Source: Mytilus trossulus (Eukaryota; Mollusca; Bivalvia; Mytilida; Mytilidae). Taken from it: a stretch of 64,000 bases of DNA. The notes under the pieces are model-generated. The model had not been told where the DNA came from and did not search any database. It worked only from the letters and a program-made list of their open reading frames with translations. The first letter of the stretch is position 1, and each line of letters starts with the position of its first letter. Below are positions 1 through 12,720 of the stretch, piece by piece. The stretch is from assembly GCF_036588685.1 (NCBI RefSeq), contig NC_086386.1:1476710-1540709 (forward strand). Reading direction: 5' to 3'. A program made the position numbers and the translations under genes.

Positions 1-290
1 TACATAGTATGTCTTTATTATCAACAAAGTTTCATGAAATTCTGTTGTGTGGTTTCAGTTGAGTTGTGGTGACAAACTGTTGCTGCAGCATATTGAGATC
101 AACAAGTTCAAGGTGGCATAACTCCTTGAAAAAAAAATACTCATAATTTCCTGTGTACAAACATTTCTACTTTAATAGTATGTCTTTATTATCTACAAAG
201 TAAATTTTAGTTTCATGAAATTCTGTTTGTGTGGTTTCAGAGGAGTTACGATGACAAGTACTGAACTGACGGACGGACAGACAGGTCAAA
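1..290. repeat. Dispersed repeat, two imperfect copies
   Basis: A segment beginning TAGTATGTCTTTATTATC and continuing through TTTCATGAAATTCTGTT occurs twice, near 7-60 and 177-240, followed by a GACGGACGGACAGACAGG stretch. This looks like part of an old mollusc-type dispersed repeat lying in an intron of the minus-strand gene that starts at 5288. No coding signal is seen. Confidence 0.5.
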
Positions 291-335
291 AACATTTTAC
301 CAGATGCAATAAATTAATGAAATAATAATAATTAC

Positions 336-3300
336 CTGAAAGTGTTGTCCAGCAAGGTGAGAACCTGTGTCACTGGGACCAGGTAGGTCATTCAGGAAAT
401 GTTGTAGCGATGACATCTTATTATTATCTCCATCAGGAAGGTAATTTGTTGACAAATAATCATTTACATAATCTTGATTAGATGGCAGAAGGTCAAGGTC
501 AAAGGTTCCTGTTTTGTAGGGAGATTCTGTTCTTATAGATGGAGTCTCACAGAAGATTCTATTTTTAGATCCATCAGCTGATGCTAGTCTGACTGTAGTT
601 GTCTCCACTTCCTGTTGTTTGGTAGGGGCGTGTGTCTTGGTACTTTTTGTTCGTTTAGCAGAGGCTGTTTTTGCCCGTGGTGCAGCAGTCTTACTGGATG
701 CGGAATCTTTTCTTTGTTTCCCAAATCGCTGAAAAATGACATTAGATTTTAATTAATTTGATTTGACAAAACAATGCCCCAATAACAGGAATGAAATTTG
801 CATTATCAACACATACTGGTTTTGACCAATTGATACCTTCTAAGCAAGTCAAGGTATTTAAAACATCAATAGTTGTAGAACCACAACATACTAATTTCTT
901 ATTGATTCATTGTGCTACATCCAATGAATGAGCCAAATATTTTAACATTCTAGCTTACAAGGGAACACTTCATACAAATTTGTCAACCCAATGATTTGAC
1001 TTTGATCTCCGTACAACAAAAACACCCTAGGCCTTTTTATTATGGCAAACTGTAACAGTCTGTTAATTCAAAAATTTTTGCATTGTTTTCATTATTGCTG
1101 AAAATATAAACTTGCATTTAATATATATATTTAGATAGCTTTATTTCCTAAACTTACAATATTACATCATATTTTTCAAATACATTGCTGTAATACCTTC
1201 AAGCATCTATTTGAAGTAGAGAAAAAATATCTTGTTTCTGTGTACCTTAGATGTTACAATACTTACCGGGGCTGTATGGAGAATATGTTTGTTGGAAGTG
1301 TACCAATGATGAACTTTAATCAAGGAGTCTTTTTGTTTCATTGAAGAAGTCCTGAAAATGAAAAATAATAATAAAACCAGCTATTCAAGTTGCATAAAAA
1401 CACTTCTACAGAAAATAATAGTTGATTGTTTCCCCCTTCTTCAAAACAACCTCTAAGTGCAGTCCTCTCTCAAATTTTTGTGGAAATTGAATAAGTTAAA
1501 AACCCAACGTGACTTGATTAGTGTCTTTTGAAAATTGGATTCACTAATCTCTAATCAATTAATCAAACATAATAAGATTATTAACTTATTGAAGAAAGGA
1601 ATTTTAATTATCTCCACTTTAATAAGTTGTTGTCCGTTCGTTTTTGATGTGTTTTGTCATTTGATTTTGTCATGCGATTAGGGACTTTCAGTATTTTTGT
1701 GATTTTCCTTTTTAGCATTTTTTTTTAAAGTGCATTCAGAACAAAGATTTAAATGTTACGAAAAAAAGTAAATATGCAGAGTTTCATAAAAAAAATTAGT
1801 TGATAACAATGAAGCTCATCTAATATTCTAACTGATACTTACTGTTTGACTTCACACATCATTTTGATCAAAATATGAAAAAATCTTGTGTCTTGCTCGG
1901 CCTGTACCCTAAAATAAATATATTAACAGTAAAATTAAAGATACTAAAATCTGCAACAATGAAAAGAAAATTCAGTAGCCTGATAAAAAAATAAAGGTAC
2001 ACAAACACTATCTGTAAGTGTAGCAGCCATTATTGTTCTAAATCACAATTACACTTCCATATCATATCAGCATAATTAAAAATCTCTTGATCCAATTCTT
2101 CAAAACATCATGTTTATTACAGAAAACATTCAAGTGCAAACAAATCTTTCTAATACTTATAAATACAACTTCCATTAGGTTTTTAGCTTTACCAGTGAGA
2201 TGGGCCAATCTTAAATCTGTTATGCTTTGATTGTAAATGTTCTAATAAGAACATAACTTACATAGGATCTTTGGCTTTACTAGTGAGATGGGCCATAAAT
2301 ACAACTTGCCTGAGACTTGGCTTTACCAGTGTAATGGGCCATAAATACAACTTACATGAGATGTTCCATAAAAACAACTTACATGAGATCTTTGGCTTTA
2401 CCAGTGAGATGGGCCATAAATACAACTTACCAGAGATCTTGAGCTTTACCAGTGAGATCTTAAATCTCTTTGATAACATTCTATAGCATCATAACTTACA
2501 TGAGATCTTTAGCTTTACCAGTGAGATGACACAACTTACATGTGATCTTTAGCTTTACCAGTGAGATGACACAACTTACATGAGATCTTTAGCTTTACCA
2601 GTGAGATGACACAACTTACATGTGATCTTTAACATTACAAGTGAGATAACACAACTTACATGAAATCATTAGCTTTACCAGTGAGATGACACAACTTACA
2701 TGTGATCTTTAGCTTTACCAGTGAGATGACACAACTTACATGAGATCTTTAGCTTTACCAGTGAGATGACACGACCTACATGTGATCTTTAGCTTTACCA
2801 GTGAGATGACACAACTAACATGAGATCTTTAGCTTTACCAGTGAGATGACACAACTTACATGTGATCTTTAACATTACAAGTGACATAACACAACTTACA
2901 TGAGATCATTAGCTTTACCAGTGAGATGACACAACTTACATGTGATCTTTAGCTTTACCAGTGAGATGACACAACTTACATGAGATCATTAGCTTTACCA
3001 GTGAGATGACACAACTTACATGAGATCTTTAGCTCTACCAGTAAGATGACACAACTAACATGAGATCTTTAGCTTTACCAGTGAGATGACACAACTTACA
3101 TGTGATCTTTAACATTACAAGTGACATAACACAACTTACATGAGATCATTAGCTTTACCAGTGAGATGACACAACTTACATGTGATCTTTAGCTTTACCA
3201 GTGAGATGACACAACTTACATGAGATCATTAGCTTTACCAGTGAGATGACACAACTTACATGAGATCTTTAGCTCTACCAGTAAGATGACACAACTTACA

Positions 3301-5320
3301 CTAGATCTTAAGCTTTACCAGTGAGATGACACAACTTACATGAGATCTTTAACATTACAAGTGAGATAACACAACTTACATGAGATCATTAGCTTTACCA
3401 GTGAGATTACACAACTTACATGTGATCTTTAGCTTTACCAGTGAGATGACACAACTAACATGTGATCTTTAACATTACAAGTGAGCTAACACAACTTACA
3501 TGAGATCATTAGCTTTACCAGTGAGATGACACAACTTACATGTGATCTTTAACATTACAAGTGAGATAACACAACTTACATGAGATCATTAGCTGTACCA
3601 GTGAGATGACACAACTTACATGTGATCTTTAGCTTTACCAGTGAGATGACACAACTTATATGAGATCTTTAGCTTTAACATTGAGATGACACAACTTATA
3701 TGAGATCTTTAGCTTTAACAGTGAGATGACACAACTTACATGTGATCTTTAGCTTTACCAGTGAGATGACACAACTTACATGAGATCATTAGCTTTACCA
3801 GTGAGATGACACAACTTACATGAGATCTTTAGCTCTACCAGTAAGATGACACAACTTACACTGGATCTTAAGCTTTACCAGTGAGATGACACAACTTACA
3901 TGAGATCTTTAACATTACAAGTGAGATAACACAACTTACATGAGATCATTAGCTTTACCAGTGAGATTACACAACTTACATGTGATCTTTAGCTTTACCA
4001 GTGAGATGACACAACTTACATGTGATCTTTAGCTTTACCAGTGAGATGACACAACTTACATGAGATCATTAGCTTTACCAGTGAGATGACACAACTAACA
4101 TGTGATCTTTAACATTACAAGTGAGATAACACAACTTACATAAGATCATTAGCTGTACCAGTGAGATGACACAACTTACATGTGATCTTTAGCTTTACCA
4201 GTGAGATGACACAACTTATATGAGATCTTTAGCTTTAACATTGAGATGACACAACTTACATGAGATCTTTGGCTTTACCAATAAGATGACACAACTTACA
4301 TGAGATCTTTAGCTTTACCAGTGAGATGACACAACTTATATGAGATCTTTAGCTTTAACAGTGAGATGACACTACTTACATGAAATCTTTGGCTTTACCA
4401 GTGAGATGACACAACTTACATGAGATCTTTGGCTTTACCAATAAGATGACACAACTTACATGAGATCTTTAACTTTACCAGTGAGATGACACAACTTATA
4501 TGAGATCTTTACCTTTACCAGTGAGATGACACAACTTACATGAGATCTTTAGCTTTACCAGTGAGATGACACAACTTACATGAGATCTTTAGCTTTACCA
4601 GTGAGATGACACAACTTACATGAGATCTTTAGCTTTACAAGTGAGATGAAATATAACTTACATGAGATCTTTGGCTTTACCAGTGAGATGAGCCAGTCTT
4701 AAGTCTCTGTGATGACATTCTATAGCACCATACATGTCTTTAAATTCTCGTATTTGCATCAGCTGTAATGATTTAAAATTCTCATAGTCAGTTTCTTAAA
4801 AAATAATTCATTTCAAGACAAATCATAAAATTGTAACACAAAATGTATTTCCACCAATTGGTGATGTTGTATTAATGGTGAAACCCATTTTTTAGTTCTA
4901 TACGATTATCTACATGTTAAAAGCAGAGTACAAGTTCAAACAAGTAATACCAGTATAGTAACATTAAAGCTATTAAGCTTAATCAGAGCAAATACAATGC
5001 ATTTCCAATATAACCAAAGGAGAACCATGGTGTAGGGGTTAATCAATAGGAGAACCATGGTGTAGGGGTTAATCAATAGACAACTTTACAGAACTTGGAT
5101 AACCCAATTTTAACTAAGCAGAAATGAACATGTAGTATGTGTGTTCCAATTATATTTGACTTATAAATCTCATACATGAAATACATGTACATGTACTAAT
5201 ACATAAATATCCTTACCCTAGATTTACGTAAATCTTTCAGTCCATTCTCCAGGGCCCCAATCTGGGATTGCAGTATCATTGTTCCCATTTTGTCAAATAA
5301 ATTGATTACAATTCACTATC
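336..5320 (-). CDS. Unrecognised helical/basic protein, 5' part (239 residues, continues off left edge)
   Basis: Five exons join with GT-AG borders and matching phases: 5217-5320 (ATG at 5288-5286, with in-frame TGA and TAG upstream inside the exon), 4662-4762, 1843-1908, 1267-1351 and 336-728; the donor at 335 leads off the window. The predicted product starts MGTMILQSQIGALENG. Its first 110 residues look mostly helical (stretches such as REFKDMYGAIECHHRDLRLA and DTRFFHILIKMMCEVK). A Lys/Ala/Ser/Thr-rich basic linker follows (KTAAPRAKTASAKRTKSTK), then an acidic Ser/Asn-rich part (TFDLDLLPSNQDYVNDYLS). I do not recognise the family and assign no function. The acceptor before 5320 implies an upstream untranslated exon. 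Intron 2, directly after the 4662-4762 exon, is filled by a 40-bp array made of that exon's own end. Phase agreement over four junctions makes the gene model strong; its identity is open. Confidence 0.75.
2174..2500 (-). repeat. Degenerate partial exon copies bordering the 40-bp array
   Basis: This stretch holds diverged copies of more of the 4662-4762 exon than the 40-bp unit contains. The one at about 2445-2495 reads on the minus strand like residues AIEC..RDLR of that exon, followed by CACTGGTAAAGC and, at its end, a GTAAGT donor. Similar pieces lie at 2190-2260 and 2265-2420. They suggest that whole or partial exon duplicates came first and a short piece was amplified later. Stops and shifts make them unlikely to be usable exons. 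Confidence 0.6.
2490..4661 (-). repeat. 40-bp tandem array carrying an exon end and splice donor, about 54 copies
   Basis: The period is exactly 40 bp for most of 2.1 kb. On the minus strand each unit reads CTCACTGGTAAAGCTAAAGA, then TCTCAT, then GTAAGTTGTGTCAT. That is the last ten or so codons of the exon at 4662-4762 (HLTGKAKDLM) with its 5' splice site. Variant bases (ATGAGATC or ATGTGATC; AGCTTTACC or AACATTACA) recur in blocks, showing that multi-unit segments were copied. The array lies wholly inside the intron that follows the source exon, so that intron contains dozens of near-perfect donors. Confidence 0.9.
5021..5078. repeat. 32-bp direct duplication
   Basis: The segment AGGAGAACCATGGTGTAGGG with TTAATCAAT occurs twice in tandem, at about 5020 and 5049. 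It lies in the first coding-side intron of the left minus-strand gene. No function is evident. Confidence 0.7.
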
Positions 5321-5549
5321 CTGAAATTAAATATTCAAACCATAAATTGACAAGACAAATATATTCAGATCCTACAATGTTCTACATGTATGTGTACCAA
5401 TATTTGCTAATATATCTCACAAACATGTTTAACCCCTTCACATTTTTGCACCTGTCCCAAGTCAAGAGCCTCTGGCCTTTGTTAGTCTTGTATCATTTTA
5501 ACTTTTAGTTTCTTGTGTACAATTTGGAGTTTAGTATGGCGTTCATTAT

Positions 5550-5715
5550 CACTGAACAAGTATACATTTGTTTAGTGGCCAACTGAAGGATGCCTCCGGG
5601 TGCAGGAATTTCTCGTTACATTGAAGACCTGTTGGTGACCTTCTGCTGTTGTCTGCTCTATGGTTGGGTTGTTGTCTCTTTGGCACATTCCCCATTTCCA
5701 TTCTCAATTTTATGA
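5550..5715 (+). repeat. Dispersed mussel-type repeat fragment
   Basis: It contains GGTTGTTGTCTCTTTGGCAC followed by CATTCCCCATTTCCATTCTC. The same text recurs at about 32800-32860, so this is a dispersed repeat with at least two copies here. It lies upstream of the coding start of the left minus-strand gene. Confidence 0.7.
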
Positions 5716-6427
5716 CTTAAGAGATGACTTAATTTTAACTGTTTGGTATTTAATCCCAACGACATCAATTGGTGATTTGATGGTCACAAAGAAGATTTTA
5801 AAATACAATATCATTCTATTAAAAAACTGACAGAAAACAATGTCAAATCATAAACATTTAAAATTTGTCTTACATTGTTTGTGCTTGAGTGTACTGTTTC
5901 ATTGCATCAATTGTTAACTGATGTCATATGAAAATAGGTGATGTTATCCAATCATAGTTCACCATTACAAACAATGTTGCATTATAATTGAATAATATAG
6001 GAGCTCAGAGCTGATTTATGAAAATGACCCTTGGTCAATATTAATACATAATCTAACACCTTGTTCATTTTGAAACAATGCAAATAAGCTAAATGTATTC
6101 TGATTGTTATCATGGTTGGCTACTAAAGATTTAATTCAGAAATTAGCATAAAAATTGCACAATAAGTCTCTCCTAACTTGACAATTCAACTATTAGAAAA
6201 TAAAAGTTAAAATGCAGGAATCAATGGGTCACTGTGATAATTTTCAAAATATAGGAAAATAAAGGGTGGCAGGAAGTGAAACTTACATAAATGAAGTGAT
6301 AAATGAAAAATTTGTAAGGATTCCTGGCAGAAAATCAGAGTCCATTCATGCCATTTAAAAGTATAATAGGGAAAAAATGTTTTTTTTTTTTTTACAAAAT
6401 TAACTTCTGGATACTATGTTATGATCA

Positions 6428-6553
6428 TAAACCCCTTTTGAGAAAAAAATTTGGTTGCTTATATATAGGGAATCACTGAAGTGTGACTTGTTCGGGCCCC
6501 TCTTTAAGCAGCCAGTGGGCCCCCACTTATGAACATTTCTGGATCTGCCACTG
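6428..6553. mobile_element. Partial copy of a hAT-like MITE
   Basis: It shares ATTTGGTTGCTTATAT, GGGAATCACTGAAG and CACTTATGAACATTTCT with elements at 17330-17492 and 61838-61975. It ends in CTGGATCTGCCACTG, the inverse of the CAGTGGCGGATCCAG terminus seen at 17330 and 54205. The left terminus is lost. Confidence 0.6.
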
Positions 6554-6779
6554 TCTTGGTTTTTCCACTTAGTCGAAGGCTCAACAAAAATGATTTGCAA
6601 GACAAGCTGAGGTGGTGGGGTGTACGACCCTTGAGCATCTCTGGCAAAACAGCCGTTAGATGAGACCTCAGGGTAATCTCAGACTACATATATATATTTA
6701 TGTACCAACTAACATGCTGAATATCAATCATATGGTTGCATGTGTACTCAAATTGACACTAGAATATGTTTATAGATAT

Positions 6780-6900
6780 AGGAAGATGTGATATGAGACA
6801 ACTCTCCATCCAAAATACAATTTATAAAAGTAATTCATTATAGATCAATTAAGGTACGGCCTTCAACAGGGCTGATCATTGACTGCCAAAGACAATGAAA
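6780..6900 (-). repeat. Dispersed repeat, ATGAGACAACTCTCC type
   Basis: The text GGAAGATGTGATATGAGACA followed by ACTCTCCATCC belongs to a dispersed repeat found on both strands in this window (about 17195, 27225, 37490, 39520, 47315 and 53840). The internal motif GGCCTTCAACA matches the inverse of the GGCCGTACGGTGAC-flanked copies at 49950 and 53785. Non-coding. Confidence 0.65.
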
Positions 6901-7140
6901 GAGGGGGCAGCTCTGGTCATGCTTCAGGTGGTTCCCTATATAAGCAACCAAAAAAAAAACTGGCCCCCCTCTAAATGGTACCAAATCTTCTCCCTTTTTC
7001 TAAATCACAACATAGAAAAACCCACTATAAAATATCAATTGGAAGTCAATCAAAATACATGTTTAAAATTGCACCTTTTTATGCAGTTATTAAAAACTCA
7101 TCATATGTTATATGTTATCGTATATATAGTTTAATTTTAC

Positions 7141-7440
7141 CGACTAAAAGTTAAAACACTTTATAGACGTGAGCCGAACGAACCTCCATTTACAACAGGT
7201 GCCCGTCAAAATATTCAGCCAAAATGTTCCGTTAATTCAATCTCCAAGTGTAAGAGTTGTTTGTGGGAACAGCAATCAAACAATTCTCGGTTATAATAGA
7301 TCAATTAATTTACCTTTATATACATCTTTTCACCTAATGAACATTCAAGCGTATCTTGACAACAGGGAAGCTTCATCACGTGGTTCAATCGGAAGTAACT
7401 TCCGAAGGCTACTGTTCCCGCCAAAAATGTGATTTACGTC
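7141..7440 (-). promoter_or_regulatory. Candidate promoter and 5' untranslated exon of the left minus-strand gene
   Basis: This block is richer in CG dinucleotides than its surroundings (for example ACGTGAGCCGAACG, GTTCCCGCC and TTACGTCGAAACG). On the minus strand it ends in TTTTAGTCG followed by GTAAAA, a possible splice donor at 7140. The gene at 5288 has an acceptor at 5321 and so needs an upstream exon. The link is inferred; no transcript evidence is available. Confidence 0.35.
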
Positions 7441-7795
7441 GAAACGATCTTTTCATTTTTTTTGCTCAGCTCCTCTGAATAAATCGGAATAACCTGTCTT
7501 TCGTGGGAAAATCGAACATAAGCAAGAATACGAGTCCATTGCCCTACTTTTTTTTTATTAACTATCATTCAAAAATTCTACCAAAAAACTATCAAAAATA
7601 AACTTTAGAAAAGGGGGGGGGGGGGGGGTGTCATAAATAATATGCTTGAGTAGCCAAGCAGCCTTCAATCATTCAATATACAAGATATGCTCCAGTAACA
7701 TTACAGAATACAGGCTATGCTTCAGAATCATTCCAGCATATAGAGGCTATGCTTTCCTATGAAAACTGAAACTGATAATATTACTAATTGAAGTT

Positions 7796-8206
7796 GGCCC
7801 GTCGTTTTTCAAATATTCAACGAAATGAAAGAATTTGCAAAAAATGCTCCTCTGGCTGTGTTGAAGATGAAATCCATTTTTTAACTAACTGTGAACATTT
7901 TAAATCAGATAGAGATGCTCTCTGACTTTGTTTGCCAAAGAATTCCAAATTTTTCTATACTTGATAATCAGCATTACTAAATTTATTTATTTATTAAACT
8001 GTGAAGACAATCAGGTCCTTAATGCTGTTAGTAAATTTATTAAAGTGAATATGAGTTAGTAATTGTATTGTAACTGTATGTAAAAAATTGTTTGCATCTA
8101 TGTATCTATGCAAATCAATATTCTTTTTCCTTATTCATGTATGCTCTGTATGCCCCTTGTGGGCCCTTAATTGGAAATAAAATATGTTCTGTTATGTTCT
8201 GTTCTA
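7796..8206 (+). pseudogene. Truncated LINE (non-LTR retrotransposon) 3' end
   Basis: Plus-strand frames read RICKKCSSGC followed by VEDEIHFLTNC, the Cys/His-rich C-terminal motif of non-LTR retrotransposon polymerases. After at least two frameshifts comes KFIYLLNCEDNQVLNAVSKF and a stop near 8060. The rest is a 3' untranslated region ending TTGGAAATAAAATATG and a short TGTTC-rich tail (TTCTGTTATGTTCTGTTC). The broken frames and 5' truncation are typical of a dead LINE insertion. It is embedded in diverged edges of the 32-bp array. Confidence 0.8.
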
Positions 8207-8266
8207 TATGCTTCAGCCACCCGCCCCCCCCCCCCCCCTAAATTTACAAATATGCTTCATGCTTCA

Positions 8267-8495
8267 CTGGGGGTCTCATTAGGAGCTCCCGATCCCGGAT
8301 CCCGCTTACTGATTTGTCAGATTCCCGTATCCCGCTTACACTATGTACGTAAGCAATTCTCATTTTTGACGGTCATTTCCCGGGTCCCAGAAGACCTCAG
8401 TTTCCGTTTTCACGACACAATAATTTGACTTTCACGTTTCACGTTTCCGAAAAATCGTCAATCCCGCGTCACGCTTAGACCACAATAAGACCCAC
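8267..8495. mobile_element. Short inverted-repeat element (MITE-like)
   Basis: The left end GGGGTCTCATTAGGAGC and the right end GACCACAATAAGACCCAC are imperfect inverted repeats. The inside is rich in TCCCG and TTCACG motifs. It separates the poly-C tract at about 8222-8238 from the 32-bp array. No coding capacity; superfamily not assigned. Confidence 0.5.
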
Positions 8496-8509
8496 TTCAC
8501 TACCTTTCC

Positions 8510-11500
8510 AGAATATAAGTATATGCTTCATAACCTTTCCAGAAAATACAGGATAAGCTTCAGGATCATTCCACTAAGCATAAACAGACTATGCTTCAGA
8601 ACCCTTCCAGAATATACAGGATATGCTTCACAACCTTTCCAGAAAATACAGGATAAGCTTCAGGATCATTCCACTGAGCATAAACAGACTATGCTTCACT
8701 ACCATTCCAGAATATACAGGATATGCTTCACTACCCTTCCAGAATATACAAGATATGCTTCACTACCATTCCAGAATATACAGGATATGTTAAACTACCA
8801 TTCATGAATATACAGGATATGCTTAACTACCTTTCCAGAATATACAGGATATGCTTCACTACCATTCCAGAATATACAGGATATGCTTTACTACCATTCC
8901 AGAATATACAGTATGCTTCACTACCATTACAGAATATACAGGATATGCTTCACTACCATTCCAGAATATACAGGATATGCTTCACTACCATTCCAGAATA
9001 TACAGAATATGCTTCACTACCATTCCAGGATATACAGTATATGATTCACTACCATTCCAGAATATACAGGATATGCTTCACTACCATTCCAGAATATACA
9101 GTATATGCTTCACTACCATTCCAGAATATACAAGATATGCTTCACTACCATTCCAGAATATACAGTATATGCTTCGGTACCATTCCAGAATATACAAGAT
9201 ACGATTCACTACCATTCCAGAATATACAGGATATGTTTAACTACCATTCATGAATATACAGGATATGCTTAACTACCTTTCCAGAATATACAGGATATGC
9301 TTCACAACCATTCCAGAATATACAGTATATGCTTCGGTACCATTCCAGAATATACCGTATATGCTTCACTATCATTCCAAAATATACAGGATATGTTTAA
9401 CTACCATTCATGAATATACATGATATGTTTAACTACCAGTCATGAATATACAGGATATGCTTTACTACCATTCCAGGATATACAGTATATGCTTCGGTAC
9501 CATTCCAGAATATACAGAATATGCTTCAGTTCTATTACAGAATATACAGGATATGCTTTACTACCATTCCAGGACATACAGTATATGCTTCACTACCATT
9601 CCAGAATATACAGTATATGCTTCACTACCATTCCAGAATATACAGTATATGCTTCACTATCATTCCAGGATAAACAGTATATACTTCACTACCATTCCAG
9701 AATATACAGGATATGCTTCACTACCATTCCAGAATATACAGGATATGCCTCTATCATTCCAGAATATACAGGATATGCCTCTACCATTCCAGAATATACA
9801 GGATATGCCTCTACCATTCCAGAATATACAGGATATGCCTCTACCATTCCAGAAAATACAGAATATGCTTCACTACCATTCCAGAATATACAGGATATGC
9901 CTCTACCATTCCAGAAAATACAGGATATGCTTCACTACCATTCCAGAAAATACAGAATATGCTTCACTACCATTCCAGAATATACAGGATATGCCTCTAC
10001 CATTCCAGAAAATACAGAATATGCTTCACTACCATTCCAGAATATACAGGATATGCCTCTACCATTCCAGAAAATACAGAATATGCTTCACTACCATACC
10101 AGAATATACAGGATATGCCTCTACCATTCCAGAAAATACAGAATATGCTTCACTACCATTCCAGAATATACAGGATATGCCTCTACCATTCCAGAAAATA
10201 CAGAATAAGCGTCACTACCATTCCAGAATATACAGGATATGCCTCTACCATTCCAGAAAATACAGAATATGCTTCACTACCATACCAGAATATACAGGAT
10301 ATGCTTCACTACCATTCCAGTATATACCGGATATGCTTCACTTCCATTACAGAATATACATGATATGCTTCACTACCATTCCAGAATATACCGGATATGC
10401 TTCACTACCATTCCAGTATATACCGGATATGCTTCACTACCATTACAGAATATACAGGATATGCTTCACTACCATTCCAGAATATACAGAATATGCTTCA
10501 CTATCATTCCAGAATATACAGGATATGCTTCACTACCTTTCCAGAATATACAGGATATGCTTCACGTTATATCATTCCAGAATATACAGGATATGCTTCA
10601 GTATCATTCCATAATATACAGAATATGCTTCATTACCATTCCAGAATATACAGTATATGCTTCAGTATCATTCCAGAATATACAGTATATGCTTCACTGC
10701 CATTCCAGATTATACAGGATATGCTTCACTGCCATTCCAGAATATACAGGATATGCTTCACTATCATTCCAGATTATGTAGTATATGCTTCACTACTATA
10801 TTCCAGAATATACAGGATATGCTTCACTACCATTCCAGAATATACAGTATATGCTTCACTACCATTCCAGAATATACATTATATGCTTCACTACCATTCC
10901 AGAATATACAGAATATGCTTCACTACCATTCCAGAATATCATGTGACATGATATGCTTCACTATCATTCCAGAATATACAGAATATGCTTCACTACCATT
11001 CCAGAATATACAGTATATGCTTCACTACCATTCCAGAATATACAGAATATGCTTCACTACCATTCCAGAATATCATGTGACATGATATGCTTCACTATCA
11101 TTCCAGAATATACAGAATATGCTTCACTACCATTCCAGAATATACAGTATATGCTTCACTACCATTCCAGAATATACAGAATATGCTTCACTACCATTCC
11201 AGAATATCTTGTGACATGATATGCTTCACTATCATTCCAGAATATACAGAATATGCTTCACTACCATTCCAGAATATACAGTATATGCTTCACTACCATT
11301 CCAGAATATACAGAATATGCTTCACTACCATTCCAGAATATCTTGTGACATGATATGCTTCACTATCATTCCAGAATATACAGAATATGCTTCACTACCA
11401 TTCCAGAATATACAGTATATGCTTCACTACCATTCCAGAATATACAGAATATGCTTCACTACCATTCCAGAATATACAGTATATGCTTCACTACCATTCC

Positions 11501-11600
11501 AGAATATACAGAATATGCTTCACTACCATTCCAGAATATCATGTGACAGGATATGCTTCAGTACTATTTCAGAATTTACATGATATGATCCAGTATTATT
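8510..11600. repeat. 3.1-kb minisatellite, 32-bp unit, with 30-bp and about 134-bp sub-structures
   Basis: The consensus unit opens ATGCTTCACTACCATTCCAG, continues AATATACAGGAT, and repeats about 95 times. Sub-blocks differ. At 9745-10290 many units are 30 bp, with ATGCCTCTACCATTCC and an AGAAAATACAGAAT variant. At about 10930-11545 a higher-order unit of 134 bp repeats, each ending AATATCATGTGACATGAT or the CTTGTGACATGAT variant. Because 32 is not a multiple of 3, three units (96 bp) give a 32-residue periodic peptide in every plus frame. This explains the long overlapping open frames (up to 390 codons), which I do not call genes. Confidence 0.9.
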
Positions 11601-11649
11601 TCAGAAAATGTTTAACCCAATAAGTGAGTCGTCCAAGTCCGAACAGGAT

Positions 11650-12720
11650 TTTTTTTTAACTTTTGAGTTATTGCAACAACAGGGAATTAACTAATAGGGG
11701 TGGATAGCAAAGGGACATTTAAACCCAGAAGTCGAAAATAATCTGCCAATGCCATGGCTAAAAATAAAGAGGCCAACAGACAGATCAGTACAAAAAACGC
11801 AAAACAGAAAACTAAAGACTGAGCAACTCGAACCCCACTTAAAACCGGGCTGATCACAGGTTCACCGGAAGGGTAAGCATATTCTGTTCCACATCACGCG
11901 ACACTAGTGTTGTTGCTTATAAAAGTACAAACCCGGTGATGATTCTAATTCTTGAGTCATTTTGAGGAATGGGACAGGGCATTGTAGTAACGACGATTGA
12001 AATCGTAGCCATCATCATCCGTGAAACATACATTACATAAAGGTCAACCAACTTGTAATAACGTCCATAAAACTTACAAAGTGATAATTTCGACTTCTCC
12101 ATTTAACACTCCTGGTTTGCCAACTTCCTAATGAGAAGCAACCCTTTACCAAGGAAATGAAGCCCTGGAATATCGTATCAACTAGGAGAAATATACTCTG
12201 TCTGCAGGCGCTGCTGGAATGAATTAAGACAGAAATAGAAAGTTGAAACTTGGGAAGCCGAAACCATCTCTTTTGTTGTAAATTTTCTTTTCAACCGAAC
12301 ATTATTGTCAATTTCTAAATTGAAGAGGAAAAGATATGAGACAGGCGTAACGGTATCTGATGTATTCTTTGTCTCAAGTTCGAACGGATAGATGCATTCA
12401 AGATATCCCCCAAATTGAACTGTTTCGTGAGAGAACGTCGTCTAAAAAGCTTTAAGCAGAACGTGAAGTTAAAAGATACTGCTAACTTCTTCCTTAAATG
12501 TTCCTGTATCATGTAAAACCTAATTTGAATAAAGGAACAAGACTGCAAGAAGGGGAGTAAAGTTAGTTCTCGTGGGATGCGCATTGTTTGTTGGAAAACA
12601 TGTCCGAAATCGTAACACATATGTTGTCTACCAAGTAACTCGAAACTATCAGTTGCAAAGAATGTTTTGTTAGAATTATCAAACTAACTTTTTATATAAA
12701 GATGACTATGGGATTCGACA
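11650..12720 (-). pseudogene. Decayed reverse transcriptase element, minus orientation
   Basis: Reading the minus strand through several frameshifts gives, in order, a GIPMG-like RIPREL region, PLLA-like PFLQ, an aromatic-x-DDVL catalytic box changed to FLDDVL (near 12440), KNTSDTV, a LEIDN block, IPAAPAD, and LCKFYGRYYKLVDLYV near 12080. The downstream part (about 11730-11900) holds the 3' repeat text GCCATGGCTAAAAATAAAG. The same block order occurs in the plus-strand copy at 14850-16400. Many stops and shifts show it is dead. The RT lineage (Penelope-like or another) is not settled from what I can see. Confidence 0.75.

Noticed and set aside
2490..4661. CRISPR-like appearance of the 40-bp array
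   Set aside because: Units abut without unique spacers, the sequence is eukaryotic, and the unit is clearly an exon end with a donor.
8523..11623. Long overlapping plus-strand open frames (up to 390 codons) with MLHYHSRIYRIC-type repeats
   Set aside because: They are the 32-bp array read in three frames. The period is not a multiple of 3, there are no splice or start signals, and all frames give similar peptides.
12315..12620. 101-codon minus-strand frame as an intact gene
   Set aside because: It is a frame-mixed part of the decayed reverse transcriptase; correct blocks appear only by switching frames.
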